From CAYPNF01 sp964411985 (lineage in GTDB: Bacteria > Verrucomicrobiota > Verrucomicrobiia > Limisphaerales > J093): a DNA stretch of 64,000 bases. The notes below the pieces were generated by a model, which worked only from the letters and a program-made list of their open reading frames with translations, did no database searches and was not told where the DNA came from. Made by a program: the position numbers and the translations under genes. Shown in pieces: positions 25,254 through 34,900 of the stretch; the first letter of the stretch is position 1; each line of letters begins with the position of its first letter. The stretch is from assembly GCA_964411985.1 (NCBI GenBank), contig CAYPNF010000010.1, positions 131,078 to 195,077 of the forward strand, given 5' to 3'.

Positions 25254-26099
25254 TTATCGGCCGCTCCGGTTGCTCGCTTCCTTGGCCACTTTGCGAAGCC
25301 ACTTCTGCGCCTCTTCTTGGGTTGCTCCACGCAGATCTGCTTTGCCTAGTGCGTCTTGGGCTTCTTGGAAGGCATGAGCAAATACTCTGGGACTGATCTG
25401 GTGGAGGTTCAAGTTTTGCGCCGCCATGGCGAGCGGAGTTGCACCTTCTTTGTTTTGTATGAGGAGCGTCTCTCTCCCCATTCCCTCGGTGATGTAGTTG
25501 AGCCCACCGAACCGAGCTATCGCATGGAGTGCTGTTCCTGCCGTGTCGTCTTCGACGCCAGCTAGTCGATCTGCGCTTATTTTGCCCGAGATGTGGCCGA
25601 GGCCGTTGTTTCTAATTGCGCAGTGGAGGGCTGTGATGCGGCTGTCATTCCGGGCGTTGAGCAAGTCCTCTATTGTAACACCCCCTTCGATTTGGTTTAA
25701 CTCTTGCTCCAATGCGGCATAGTGCAGTCCCGTCATCCCATTTTCGTCTTCTGCTTCTGTAAGTTGCTTGGCCGTGGCTTTTCCTTGGACTTGGTGTAGC
25801 TGGCCTCTCCAAGCGGCTACATACAGGGCGTTTTCGCCCGTATCAGCTTTACAGTTTTGAAGCTCTTGTACGGTGACTGTAATTTGATCCAAGTGCCCGT
25901 GGTACGCCGCGTAATGCAGGGCCGGTATGCCGTTGGCATCTTTGGATTCTGCCAGCTCTTTTATGGTGACCCCTCCTGGTACGTTCCCAAGCTTTCCTGT
26001 TTGGGCCGCCACGTGCAGGGTGGTGGTCCCATTCCCGCGGATATCTTCGGCTAGCTTGGTTCCTGGCCCTGGAGGTTGGGCTTCGCATTGTGTTTTCAC
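25254..26099 (-). CDS. Ankyrin-repeat protein B
   Basis: This 281-residue protein carries six to seven ankyrin units of about 32-33 residues, for example TTLHVAAQTGKLGNVPG, PALHYAAYHGHLDQI, NALYVAAWRGQLHQV, TGLHYAALEQELNQI and TALHCAIRNNGLGHI. The C-terminal tail QKWLRKVAKEASNR matches protein A at 9766-10560. It has no signal peptide or membrane segment. The gene overlaps the RuvC-like gene by 4 bp and is last in a four-gene minus-strand operon, so its product probably serves with the resolvase and the 965-aa protein. The direct partner is unknown. Confidence 0.8.
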   Translation of the reverse strand: MKTQCEAQPPGPGTKLAEDIRGNGTTTLHVAAQTGKLGNVPGGVTIKELAESKDANGIPALHYAAYHGHLDQITVTVQELQNCKADTGENALYVAAWRGQLHQVQGKATAKQLTEAEDENGMTGLHYAALEQELNQIEGGVTIEDLLNARNDSRITALHCAIRNNGLGHISGKISADRLAGVEDDTAGTALHAIARFGGLNYITEGMGRETLLIQNKEGATPLAMAAQNLNLHQISPRVFAHAFQEAQDALGKADLRGATQEEAQKWLRKVAKEASNRSGR

Positions 26100-26626
26100 G
26101 GTTCGAGTTCTTTGGCGTTTCCCTGAAGGGTCTCTTTGGCTACTTCGCGTAGATTGCCCCTAGGATACTCTTGACCCGCTCGATACTCAAGAATGAGCAA
26201 AGCGTCGCAGTTGGAAAGCGTAACCTTAATCGCGGGGTAGAGCCTCTGGGCCTCCGATTTGAGTTTGTTCTTCCATGCGCTCTTAGTCGCACAGGCTCGC
26301 GAGGTTCCCAGGCCCAGTGCCTTCTGCCACTTCTGAGGGCGGACGAGTTCAACGCGAACGCCAAGGGCCTGCAGAACTCCGAGGAGGAACCCAAATCCTC
26401 TCCCAAACGTGAACATGCTACTTCCCGGCTGGATCTTGCCAACATACCCCCCAACCTCTTCAATCACGGCGACGCTGTTAGCAGGATCCGGAACCAGGCT
26501 ACGCAAGAGATTCAGCACGTCACCCTCGGTGTCAGGCATCGCGTAGGCCGTTACCCGGTCGGAGCCCTGCTGGAGGGCGATGCCACCGGTCGCGCCGGGA
26601 TCAATGGCCAGGATGGTAGTTTTCAT
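26096..26626 (-). CDS. RuvC-like Holliday junction resolvase
   Basis: This 176-residue protein has an RNase H-like fold with the RuvC acidic residues visible: D9 in LAIDPGATGG, E56/E57 in VIEEVGGYVG and D141 in SNCDALLILEY. The length and the KWQKALGLG segment are as in phage-type RuvC resolvases. It would cut four-way DNA junctions or branched intermediates. Chromosomal ruvC normally sits with ruvA/ruvB; here the neighbours are an ankyrin gene and a 965-aa protein gene, overlapping it by 4 bp on each side, which points to an element-borne or defence-related role. Confidence 0.82.
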   Translation of the reverse strand: MKTTILAIDPGATGGIALQQGSDRVTAYAMPDTEGDVLNLLRSLVPDPANSVAVIEEVGGYVGKIQPGSSMFTFGRGFGFLLGVLQALGVRVELVRPQKWQKALGLGTSRACATKSAWKNKLKSEAQRLYPAIKVTLSNCDALLILEYRAGQEYPRGNLREVAKETLQGNAKELEP

Positions 26627-29520
26627 GCGGCTGATCTTAGTTGCCTCGCCGCCCTCTTCGCCTTGAAATACTCAGCGTTTCTCTTATCGAGCGCCTCTTT
26701 GGCGCGGAAGTCGTTGATGAGATCCAAGGCTTCCCGACTTTGCAGGGGTTGGGCGGTTACCTTCAGATTCCCCACGGGAATCACACCAGTGCCGCCTTCG
26801 GCTCGCCTCATGGTGACCGTGCAACTAACCGTCAGCACCGTGTTCTGTGTTGTCGGCGATAGCCACTTGCCACCGGGCACGAAGAAGCGCACCTCAACCC
26901 AGCCGCTCCCGAGAACCTCAAAATCCCGCAAACCCATGCCCAGTGCTTGGTTGTGCGGCAAATCGAGCAAACCGTGAACCAGATGTCCGACAAGAACCAT
27001 TTTCCTTGGGCCATGCCAGTTGCTTTCTACTTCGATGGGGATCACGGAGATCACCCCTACTTCAAGCGAAGACTGGCGAGTGAGCGGGTTGGGGATCGCA
27101 TGCTTCTTTTGTTCGCCTTTTTTACCCTGGCGACGGCAAATTCCGAAGGCAACCACTCCATCCAGGCCATCGGACTCCGTCACTCCACCAATGAGGCCAA
27201 ATGGGCGTCGGACCTGTTTTCCCGTAGGAGCGGCGTCCTTCTTTTTACGTTGGGACGGTGGTCGCTCTTGGGGCTGTTCGGGATGGGGGTCTGGGGTGGT
27301 CATATTTCTAGGGGCCGTCTTGGCGGTTTGTCGGTGAGGTGGGTTACTCTGTCTCTCTTTCTTTTCTTTCATCTCTTGTATGTAAACTTCTTTTGGCTCC
27401 GCTGGGGGCAGAATCTGGGGCACCTTGGGCTCAGCAATCCCCTGGTGGTTCGCCCCAACGCCAGCCGCTGATCCCGGCATCAAAACCCAAGTGTAACTGC
27501 CCCGTCCCCCCCTACCACTGCGATCGACATGCCCTGAGCGAGTCAGCAGGTCCAGGGCACGTCTAGCCTGCTGTCGGATCGCTTTGTCGGTTTTCTTCGC
27601 GCGAAGCGGACGCTTCTCCAACTCCTGACGATTTCCGTAGACGCGGCCCACAATACCTGCCCTGAGACTCAGATTGACCACGGTGTCGAGGTCGTACTCG
27701 ATTCCCGGCTTGAGCAGAGCCCGCAGACCCTCGACCTTACGTTGTGCAACAGTGTGAAGTTCAACGGGAAAAAGTTCCCGTCGCCGTGGACAGTCCTCCG
27801 CAACCCACTTGTGCAGGTCGCCCTTGGCTTCGATCAGACAATACTTGATCCGGTCAAGCAGTTGACCCAGCGCTTCGGCGAGGGGAGGTAACTTGGGATC
27901 ATAATCGTGGAATTGCATCAAGGCCACCGATCGACGATGAGGGGCTGATCCGCGCTTGGCCTCCGTCTGCCATTCTTCGACCGATGACTCTGGGAGGTTT
28001 TCCACCTCTTGCAGAGCCTGGTTCAGTGCCTGAGTATCAGAGAGTCCGTCGCCGCGCAAATCGGTGAATCTGTGCAGGACGGCGAGCTCACTTTCCAAGG
28101 CAAAACCGAGTAGGGCAAACACGCTGATCGAATGGCCCCACTCCCTTAGCAGATGAGGTTCCATTTGACGGGGGGGGAGGGCACGGGTGGGAATTAGGAA
28201 CCTGCCGCCCGGTCCACGGCCTCCAACATAAACTCTCCGTTCCGGCACGGCTCCCAGGCCGAATAGGCCGAGGTGACCTGGCCCAAATGGGTCGCAATTA
28301 TGAAACCGCTCGACGATCTCCGCATTCGTCAACCCCGTTGCGTGGCTGATTCTCTCCAGTAGCGCTGGCGGTATGGAGTGCCCGGTCTTCCACTGGCCGG
28401 CTTTGATCGCCTCTTTCGCCATGGAATACGACATCTGATGGCCCTCCATGGCCAGGGATCCGCTCTGGGTCTTGGTCGGCCCTGTGGGCTTCCTTCTCTT
28501 CGGCCTGCCGAGGGTGTGGGTTTTGGTGGTTACCTTCCCTTCGCCGGCCTGGGCGGCGAGCCGATCCACCTCGCCGGCGAGGTTTAAGTCGACACATTGG
28601 TCAACGACCCATCCCGAGAAGCCCTCCCAATCTTGGAAAGGGCTGGCAGGGTCCAAAGCCCCATTGCAACGGTACAGTCCGACCAGGGTTTGCTTGGCTA
28701 AGTGCCCTTCTTGGTCCTTCGTGGGCCGTCGGAAGCCGGGTGGTCGAGTGATTTGGGTTGAAGCATGAGTTGAAGGATCGAAGCCGAGTAGTGCGAGCAA
28801 CCACTTCAAGCTATCGATGTTCTGTGTTAGCCATTCTGACTTTCTCCCGACGCCGTGATGGCCTCGCCCTGCGGTGGACACGAGGGACCGGAGCGATAAC
28901 GGAAGGCTGGCCACTAGCCCACGGGCTGACCCTGGCCCGAGGATTTCTTCAACGGCCTCCACCTCATCGATCTCGAACAACTCCAGCGGCTCTGCCCAGC
29001 GCTCCTTCGGAATTGTGGCGTTAGCCGAGCGTCGCGACAGTTCGTTTCGTCTGCCTGTTTTCACCAACTGGCCAGTGAAAGGTGACAGTATCATCCCCAT
29101 CCCGTCTTCCCTTTCACCCTCGGGTCGGGGGATCACTGTGCTGGTGCTCTCGCTGATAGGTGTCCGTGAGTCCTCAAGCCCTAGCCATTGTCGATTCGCT
29201 CGGGACCAAGCAAGGTTGCCTTGTCCTCGGAAGCCTTCCTGTGTGCCGGGGACAAAGAGAACATAATCCTCCGGCAGGAGGCCCGTCACTGGGGGGTAGA
29301 GCCACTCGACGTAGGCATCCGTCTGTCGGTCGGCTGGCACTTTGACCTCGGATTGCTGTTGGAGCATCCCTATGGTCCAGGGTTTCCATGAGACCTTATC
29401 TCGGATCGCGTGAAGTAGCTTCGACCAGACGACATCCTGCTTCAGGTGCCGGCTGTAGAGACGGTATCGCCGGGCCAGGTCAGCCGCGGTTGCCAGTGGT
29501 GTAGTGACCTGCATTCTCAC
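26623..29520 (-). CDS. Large protein of unknown function (965 aa), second gene of the RuvC/ankyrin operon
   Basis: No family was recognised. The N-terminal 330 residues are globular (DLARRYRLYSRHLKQDVVW, LPEDYVLFVPGTQEGFRG). Residues about 335-350 are very basic (GRPKRRKPTGPTK), as in DNA-binding tails. A predicted winged-helix-like stretch lies near residue 675 (QARRALDLLTRSGHVDRSG then GSYTWVLMPG). A low-complexity proline/lysine/glutamine linker follows (about 710-780), and the last 180 residues are beta-rich with a lysine/alanine-rich end. This suggests a multi-domain DNA-associated protein. It overlaps both neighbours by 4 bp. Replication initiator/primase-like protein and defence effector are both open options. 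Confidence 0.5.
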   Translation of the reverse strand: MRMQVTTPLATAADLARRYRLYSRHLKQDVVWSKLLHAIRDKVSWKPWTIGMLQQQSEVKVPADRQTDAYVEWLYPPVTGLLPEDYVLFVPGTQEGFRGQGNLAWSRANRQWLGLEDSRTPISESTSTVIPRPEGEREDGMGMILSPFTGQLVKTGRRNELSRRSANATIPKERWAEPLELFEIDEVEAVEEILGPGSARGLVASLPLSLRSLVSTAGRGHHGVGRKSEWLTQNIDSLKWLLALLGFDPSTHASTQITRPPGFRRPTKDQEGHLAKQTLVGLYRCNGALDPASPFQDWEGFSGWVVDQCVDLNLAGEVDRLAAQAGEGKVTTKTHTLGRPKRRKPTGPTKTQSGSLAMEGHQMSYSMAKEAIKAGQWKTGHSIPPALLERISHATGLTNAEIVERFHNCDPFGPGHLGLFGLGAVPERRVYVGGRGPGGRFLIPTRALPPRQMEPHLLREWGHSISVFALLGFALESELAVLHRFTDLRGDGLSDTQALNQALQEVENLPESSVEEWQTEAKRGSAPHRRSVALMQFHDYDPKLPPLAEALGQLLDRIKYCLIEAKGDLHKWVAEDCPRRRELFPVELHTVAQRKVEGLRALLKPGIEYDLDTVVNLSLRAGIVGRVYGNRQELEKRPLRAKKTDKAIRQQARRALDLLTRSGHVDRSGRGGRGSYTWVLMPGSAAGVGANHQGIAEPKVPQILPPAEPKEVYIQEMKEKKERQSNPPHRQTAKTAPRNMTTPDPHPEQPQERPPSQRKKKDAAPTGKQVRRPFGLIGGVTESDGLDGVVAFGICRRQGKKGEQKKHAIPNPLTRQSSLEVGVISVIPIEVESNWHGPRKMVLVGHLVHGLLDLPHNQALGMGLRDFEVLGSGWVEVRFFVPGGKWLSPTTQNTVLTVSCTVTMRRAEGGTGVIPVGNLKVTAQPLQSREALDLINDFRAKEALDKRNAEYFKAKRAARQLRSAA

Positions 29521-29759
29521 TCCCCTCCTTCCGCTCCGCGTGCGTTCACGGCGATCAAGTCAACGGCCACATACCCGTCGGTCTGGAGGAGTGTGTTGGT
29601 GCCGATACCCTCTATACGGTAATCTCCCGTCAACGGTCGTATGCGGCCATCTATCTCCGCCGCGTATCGCAACGCCATAATCTGGTCCGGCGCGCTCACC
29701 TGGATTGGATTCTGCCGCCAACTGGGGAGCACCGAAAAACTATGGTTCCGTGTCATCAT
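29517..29759 (-). CDS. Small protein, 80 aa, first gene of the RuvC/ankyrin operon
   Basis: Not recognised. It starts MMTRNHSFSVLP, is soluble and mostly beta (IMALRYAAEIDGRIRPLTGD, TDGYVAVDLIAVNARG). Its stop overlaps the start of the 965-aa gene by 4 bp, so it is translated in step with it. A small first gene of this kind may be an accessory subunit or regulator. Confidence 0.55.
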   Translation of the reverse strand: MMTRNHSFSVLPSWRQNPIQVSAPDQIMALRYAAEIDGRIRPLTGDYRIEGIGTNTLLQTDGYVAVDLIAVNARGAEGGE

Positions 29760-30686
29760 AGCCTACTCCCTGTGCTCCGAGGTAGTACTTCCTCCGTGGT
29801 CAGGCGGAGGAAGTAATTGTTCCCAAGTTTGACCTCGCTGTTTGTGTCTCGACTTCTCATAGAAACTATTTTACCAGACCAACGCTTAGCGAATTAAAGA
29901 TTGTGTGAAATAGTTGTTACGTCTTGATATTCAATTCGATCGGTATTCGCGTGATGCCATAAAGTGAAGTGAACACAGTCAGGCGAATGAGGTTTCTCAC
30001 GACGGCGAAAGAAGTATACCTACAAATGTCGCGAGGATCCCCACTTGAGTGACTGGTGGGCCTTCAGGAGGATGTTTAGAACCTGTCGCGGAGAATGTTC
30101 ATTCTTGTAGGTGCGGCTTAAACGACGGGAGTTCGTGACTACAAATTACAAAATCCCCACGGAGACACATGTCAGGTTCAACTGTTGGTTGCCGGCATCA
30201 AGAGCGTGGGTAGTACACTTAGAGCCAAAACAGTGGGATACCCAACGGTCAATCCTGCTTGGCCTTGTCGCGTCAGGTGTGTGGTCCAAACCACTGTCTT
30301 GGTAACACAGTCGAACCCCAACCACCTCGTCGACGGAGTGTGGGTGGGTCCAACTCCTTCTCCTTCTTCATCCCTTGTCCGTAAACTTCCTCATGGCCCG
30401 TCAGGCCCCCTGTGGCCCTGAACTTTCGGGTGCTTTGGCGGCTGGTCGGCATGTCACCCTGGGGGGCCTGCTTCCGAGGACGTCAGACCCTCGTGCAGTC
30501 GGTGGGATGGGCTTTCAACTCCGAGGGCGAGGGTGCGGCAAGATGGCGCGAGACGACGAGCGTGTGGTGAGTGGCTGTAGCGTGATCCGGGCCACTGTGT
30601 TGGGTGAAGCGATTCTAGGCGGTTCGATCTGCCGGGAGGGTCAAGATAGCGGACGAGGAATCAGGCTCTGGTCCCGGCGACAGTCC
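29760..30686. other. Long intergenic region without a convincing gene
   Basis: No frame here resembles a protein. The promoter of the four-gene minus-strand operon must lie in its left part, which is AT-rich around 29850-29960 (for example AATTAAAGATTGTGTG). The right part contains repeat family 2 (30341-30468). Confidence 0.45.
30341..30468. repeat. Dispersed intergenic repeat family 2, copy A
   Basis: This stretch aligns with 58051-58185. Shared blocks are TGGGT-GGTCCA, a pyrimidine tract with CTTCTTC, TTGTCCGTAAACTTC, TGGCCCGTCAGGC, TTCGGG, CGGCTGGT and TGTCAC followed by GGGGGCC. Both copies are intergenic and in the same orientation. Confidence 0.6.
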
Positions 30687-31268
30687 TCAGAAGTTCGGAG
30701 CAGTAACATACTGTCGCCGGGTCTTTCCGGCATTCTTCCCAGGCGTGGCAGGACCCGTGTATGTCTCGGAATGCTCCTGATGGACTCTCCAGTTCGCGGT
30801 GTACTTCCCGGCCAGATCGGAGTCGCGGATGATGAGTAGATTCTCAGCGTCACTCTCCTCTGCTGGTCTGGTGAAGTTGAAGGTGCCGGTGATGACGGTC
30901 TGGCCGTCGATGACCATGACTTCGTTGTGAGCGATGGCGTGCTGGGTGTCGATGCGGCAGGGAATCCCAGCGTTCTTCACGAAGGTCGCCGAGGTGTACT
31001 TCTCGCCTCGCTGGCTCTTGTCCAGCACCACCTGCACCTTGACGCCTCGGTGCTGAGCGGCGACCAGAGCCTTGGCGATAGGCGCAGAAGAGAAAGAATA
31101 CGCCTGAACCAGAACCGTGGACTTGGCTTTGCCGAGTGCCGATACCACGGCCTCTGTACAGCCGCCTTTGGGAGAGAAGTAGACCTGAGTATCGCTGGCG
31201 GTGGCGGTTGGAACGACGCCGGTGACCGTGAGCAGGAGGCCGAGCCAGATTGAGTTCAGTACTTTCAT
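30687..31268 (-). CDS. Secreted phospholipase D-family (Nuc-like) protein with altered HKD motif
   Basis: This 193-residue protein has a signal peptide (MKVLNSIWLGLLLTVTGVVPTA). The body follows the short bacterial PLD endonucleases (Nuc): VYFSPKGGCTEAVVSALGKA, VLVQAYSFSSAPIAKAL, VVLDKSQ, then HAIAHNEVMVIDG and VITGTFNFT. The HxK(x)4D motif should read HNK; here it is HNE (codon GAA), so the catalytic lysine is replaced. Histidine and aspartate remain. If active, it would cut phosphodiesters as a dimer in the periplasm; the substitution makes loss or change of activity likely. Confidence 0.82.
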   Translation of the reverse strand: MKVLNSIWLGLLLTVTGVVPTATASDTQVYFSPKGGCTEAVVSALGKAKSTVLVQAYSFSSAPIAKALVAAQHRGVKVQVVLDKSQRGEKYTSATFVKNAGIPCRIDTQHAIAHNEVMVIDGQTVITGTFNFTRPAEESDAENLLIIRDSDLAGKYTANWRVHQEHSETYTGPATPGKNAGKTRRQYVTAPNF

Positions 31269-31475
31269 GCTAATAGTGGACGCAATCTACCTCAGAAGCA
31301 CGGGTTTGCCACCGGGAGCTTCGGGACCGGCTACCGGAGTCACCTCACCCGGCTCTCTGATACAGGTACTTCTGGAACCCTGCGAACACTCTGCCGATCT
31401 CCTCTGGCCGCCCCAACTCCGCGACCGCGTCGGCGGGGGACTAACGAGGGCGGCTGGAAATATCCGTGCCGACGC

Positions 31476-31526
31476 TTGACATCGTCCGTTCACAGATGTA
31501 AACCATAATCCAAGTTACAACTGTAA
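31476..31526 (+). promoter_or_regulatory. BlaI-type operator and promoter
   Basis: TTGACA (31476-31481) begins the promoter; the -10 is TAAACC at 17 bp or the better CATAAT at 31504-31509. A palindrome TTACA-AC-TGTAA (31515-31526) and a weaker copy CACA-GA-TGTAA (31491-31502) fit the TACA/TGTA half-sites bound by BlaI/MecI dimers, so autoregulation by the next gene is likely. Confidence 0.6.
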
Positions 31527-31539
31527 ACGGTCCTCTGCT

Positions 31540-31914
31540 ATGAAAACGCTACCGCGAATATCGGAAACCGAGTGGGAAATCATGCGGGTGGTCTGGGCCC
31601 AAGCGCCTGTTACTACGGTCCAGATTCTTGAAACGCTGAACTCAGGCGAGGAGAAATGGCACCCTGCCACGACCAAAACCCTGATCAACCGATTGGTCAG
31701 GAAAGGAGCACTCATTTTTGAGAAAGAAAATCGCGGGTACCTGTATAGCCCAGGAGTCACGGAGAAGGAGTGCATTAAGGCAGTCAGCGCCTCCTTTTTG
31801 GACCGTGTTTTTGGCGGATCTCTCACCCCTATGCTGGCGCACTTTGTCGGGGAACGAAAACTCACGGCGAAGGAAGCGCAGGAGCTGAGGGCCTTGCTTA
31901 GGAACCGGAGTTAG
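31540..31914 (+). CDS. BlaI/MecI/CopY family transcriptional repressor
   Basis: This 124-residue protein has a winged helix with the family pattern ISETEWEIMRVVWAQAPVT, ATTKTLINRLVRKGAL and the wing ENRGYLYSPGV, followed by a C-terminal dimerisation helix pair. In known systems a BlaR1/MecR1 M56 protease relays a signal and the repressor is cleaved or released. The gene pair follows that order: the M56 gene starts 27 bp downstream. The upstream palindromes are probable binding sites. Targets in this phylum are often not beta-lactamases. Confidence 0.9.
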   Translation: MKTLPRISETEWEIMRVVWAQAPVTTVQILETLNSGEEKWHPATTKTLINRLVRKGALIFEKENRGYLYSPGVTEKECIKAVSASFLDRVFGGSLTPMLAHFVGERKLTAKEAQELRALLRNRS

Positions 31915-31941
31915 ACCGCGAACTAAAGGGAGGAAACCGTT

Positions 31942-34900
31942 ATGCATGACGTGGGAACATTTCTGGGTGGGTTGGGGAGGGTAAGTGTTCAGGCCGGGCT
32001 CCTGGTCGTAATCATTTTGGTGATTCAACGCCTCTTTCGACGCCAGCTGAGTCCACGGTGGCGGTGCGCCCTTTGGCTCTTGGTAGCCGTTCGGCTTCTA
32101 CTGCCCGTTTCAATCGAAAGTCCCACGAGCGTGTTCAACGCGCTCCCACCGAGTAACGGGTTTGTGGGGTTCAGCCAGAGTGAGTTGTTTTTCGGCATGC
32201 AGACGCCGCAGGAGGAAAGTGAAGCGGTAGCAAAGCCAAGAAACCTGAATGGGGTGGATAGCGTGGGGATCGCGGAAGGGACAACGGCTCTGCCATCGCC
32301 ATCCGTCACCCGGGTGCCGGAACAACGCGTCTGGACGAAGAGGGACCAACCGTTTCCTTTGAAGCACGTCCTCTTTGTAGTATGGATCACGGGCGCGTTT
32401 CTCCTCGGTCTGCGGCTCCTATGGGCGGCCGTCCGAGCCAATTGCCTGCTGAGACAGGCAAGTCCGGTAAATGACCCCACGATCGTGGCGCAATTGGAGG
32501 AATGTGCTCGGGAGATGAGGGTCAGAACCCCGCCGGTTTTGGTGGAAAGCACCAAGTTGTCAACGCCTGCACTCTGCGGCATGTGGCGACCACGGCTGAT
32601 TCTCCCTCAGGGCTTGAGGCAACAGTTGTCCAGCTCGGCACTGAGGTTCGTCTTCCTTCACGAACTGGCGCACCTTAAGCGACTGGATATTGCTCAAAGC
32701 TGGGTCTTCTCTCTCCTGCAGATGATCCATTGGTTCAATCCTTTGGTGTGGGTGGCCGGTTGGCGACTCCGGGTAGACCGGGAGCTGGCTTGTGACGCGC
32801 TTGCGCTTGAGACGGCCGGTGAGTCCGCCCGTGTCGACTACGGGGAGACCATTCTACGGTTGTTGGAGCAAGTGGGCCTCACGGAGGTGAGCCCGGGAGT
32901 CGTAGGAATCCTGGAGAGTCGGCACCGGCTGAAACAAAGGTTAGTCATGATTGCTGGGTTCCGAATACGTCCCAAGTGGTCGTTGTTGGCGATCGTTGTT
33001 GTGGCGTGTCTGGCAATGATCGGCTTGACGGATGCACGGGAGTTAAGTTCATCGGGTTCTGCCAAGAAGGACTCGCGCTCGACAGAGAAGGAGCAGGATT
33101 CTGCGCCCATACCTGGCCAGATAGTCGATCCCCACAACAACCCCATCCAGGGAGCAAAGATTCAATACGTGTATCCACCGACTGAGCACTTTGATCGACC
33201 TACAGACACCTGGGTAACGGATGAGCGTGGAAAGTTCACTGCGGAATTACCCATTTCCGGCCCCTCAGAGTTGAAGATCTCCATCGAGGGATTCAGAACC
33301 AAAGCCCTCTCCGTGGCGCCGCTCTCGAGGGAGTTGAGAGTGCGTTTGTACCCGATCCTGGATATCCAGGGGCGAGTGATAGATGCCTCGACAGGAATGC
33401 CTGCCGAATGCTACCAGATTGTCCTTGGGGAGGAGAACTTAGAGGAACCTTGGAGTGGGGAGGGCGATCTGCCGAAGATCGTGTGGCGAGCCTCAGGTGC
33501 GGCGTGCACCAGTAGTGGTTTTACGATCACCCTGGACCAGGACATGCGAGAGTCCCTCAGGGGTGACAAATCACCTGTTGTTTACGTCGGGGTCCAAGCG
33601 CTCGGGTACGCACCGGTGGCCTCCGGTGCCATCTCACTCACAAATAGAAACGTGGAGTTGAACTTCCAGACAAAACCGACCAAGAACCTATCTGGGAGGA
33701 TTCTTGATGCTGAGGGAAAGCCTTGTCCGCTCGCCGCAGTGATCGTTCCGACCTGGGGGTATGTAGGGCATTTGAGAGCGGGAAAGCTCATCGAAGCGAC
33801 GCCAGCTTCGGTGGCGGATTCCAACGGGAGGTACGAGATACCTGGATTGTTGACCGATCCTGCCGATGTCTATGTTGTGGATGATCGAGGCTACGCGCAC
33901 GTCACCACGCAGGTACTATTCTCCCATCCTGACATCGTGTTGAAGAAGTGGGGTAGGATCGAAGGGAGCCTCCAGCCCGGAATTCATCCCTGGCGGCCTG
34001 AGAAGCTAGCGCTCTTTGTAGACGGGCCGTTCTTGCCCGGAGGACCCCATCTGGACTACACCACCGACACGGACGAAGCGGGCAATTTCACGTTTGACCG
34101 AGTACCGCCTGAGGAAATTCAGATTCACCGCATGGAACAAACCTCCGCCAAAGGCTATTCATACCAGCGAATAGCACGAGTTCAGGTCCTCCCCGGGGAA
34201 GTCACGAAGGTCAAACCTCCCAAGGGGCGCCCAGCCATATTTCGATTGGAGATTCCAGCTGAACTTCAGGGCAAACTGGCCTTTCAGTTCCTCCACTCGA
34301 GGCTGGAGCGCGATCTGCCCTATCCCCGTCCTACTGTAAAGCTCTCGACTACTCGGGAAGTCGGTAGGTGGTATGCCTACAGGTCGCCTGCCGACCTCGC
34401 CTCGTCGGCCAATCTACAACCACCTTGTCTAGTCGACCCTCGCCCGGACGGGACTTTGGCGATCGCTTCAATCCCTGAAGGCCGACACCGCCTGTATGTG
34501 AGCATACGGGGCCTCGAGACTGACGGTCCGAGGCGCAGGGGTGGAGGTTACGTCCTGGAGACTTTGGATATTCCCCCCATCCCCAGTGGGCAGGAGACCG
34601 CCGTAATCGATTTGGGGACCCTACTTGTCCACCCATTTACAGAGAGTAACGTTGGGGATCTGGCCCCGGAGTTCACTCTCCTCTCATCGAAAGGAAAACC
34701 GGTGAGATTGAAGGACTATCGAGGGCGCTACTTGGTACTCGACTTTTACCTCGACGTGTATGCGCCTGGCCCTGAAGGGCAGAAGGACTACTCCATCCTA
34801 ACCAATGAGATGAGGAGGAACAAGAAGCTCAGCTGTCTAACCTTCTACTCAAAGCTGTATCCAGAAGATGCCGACACTTGTGCTAAAGAAGTCGGGATTA

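Noticed and set aside
30375..30839. 154-residue plus-strand frame
   Set aside because: It covers a dispersed repeat and the antisense of the PLD gene; no protein-like pattern.
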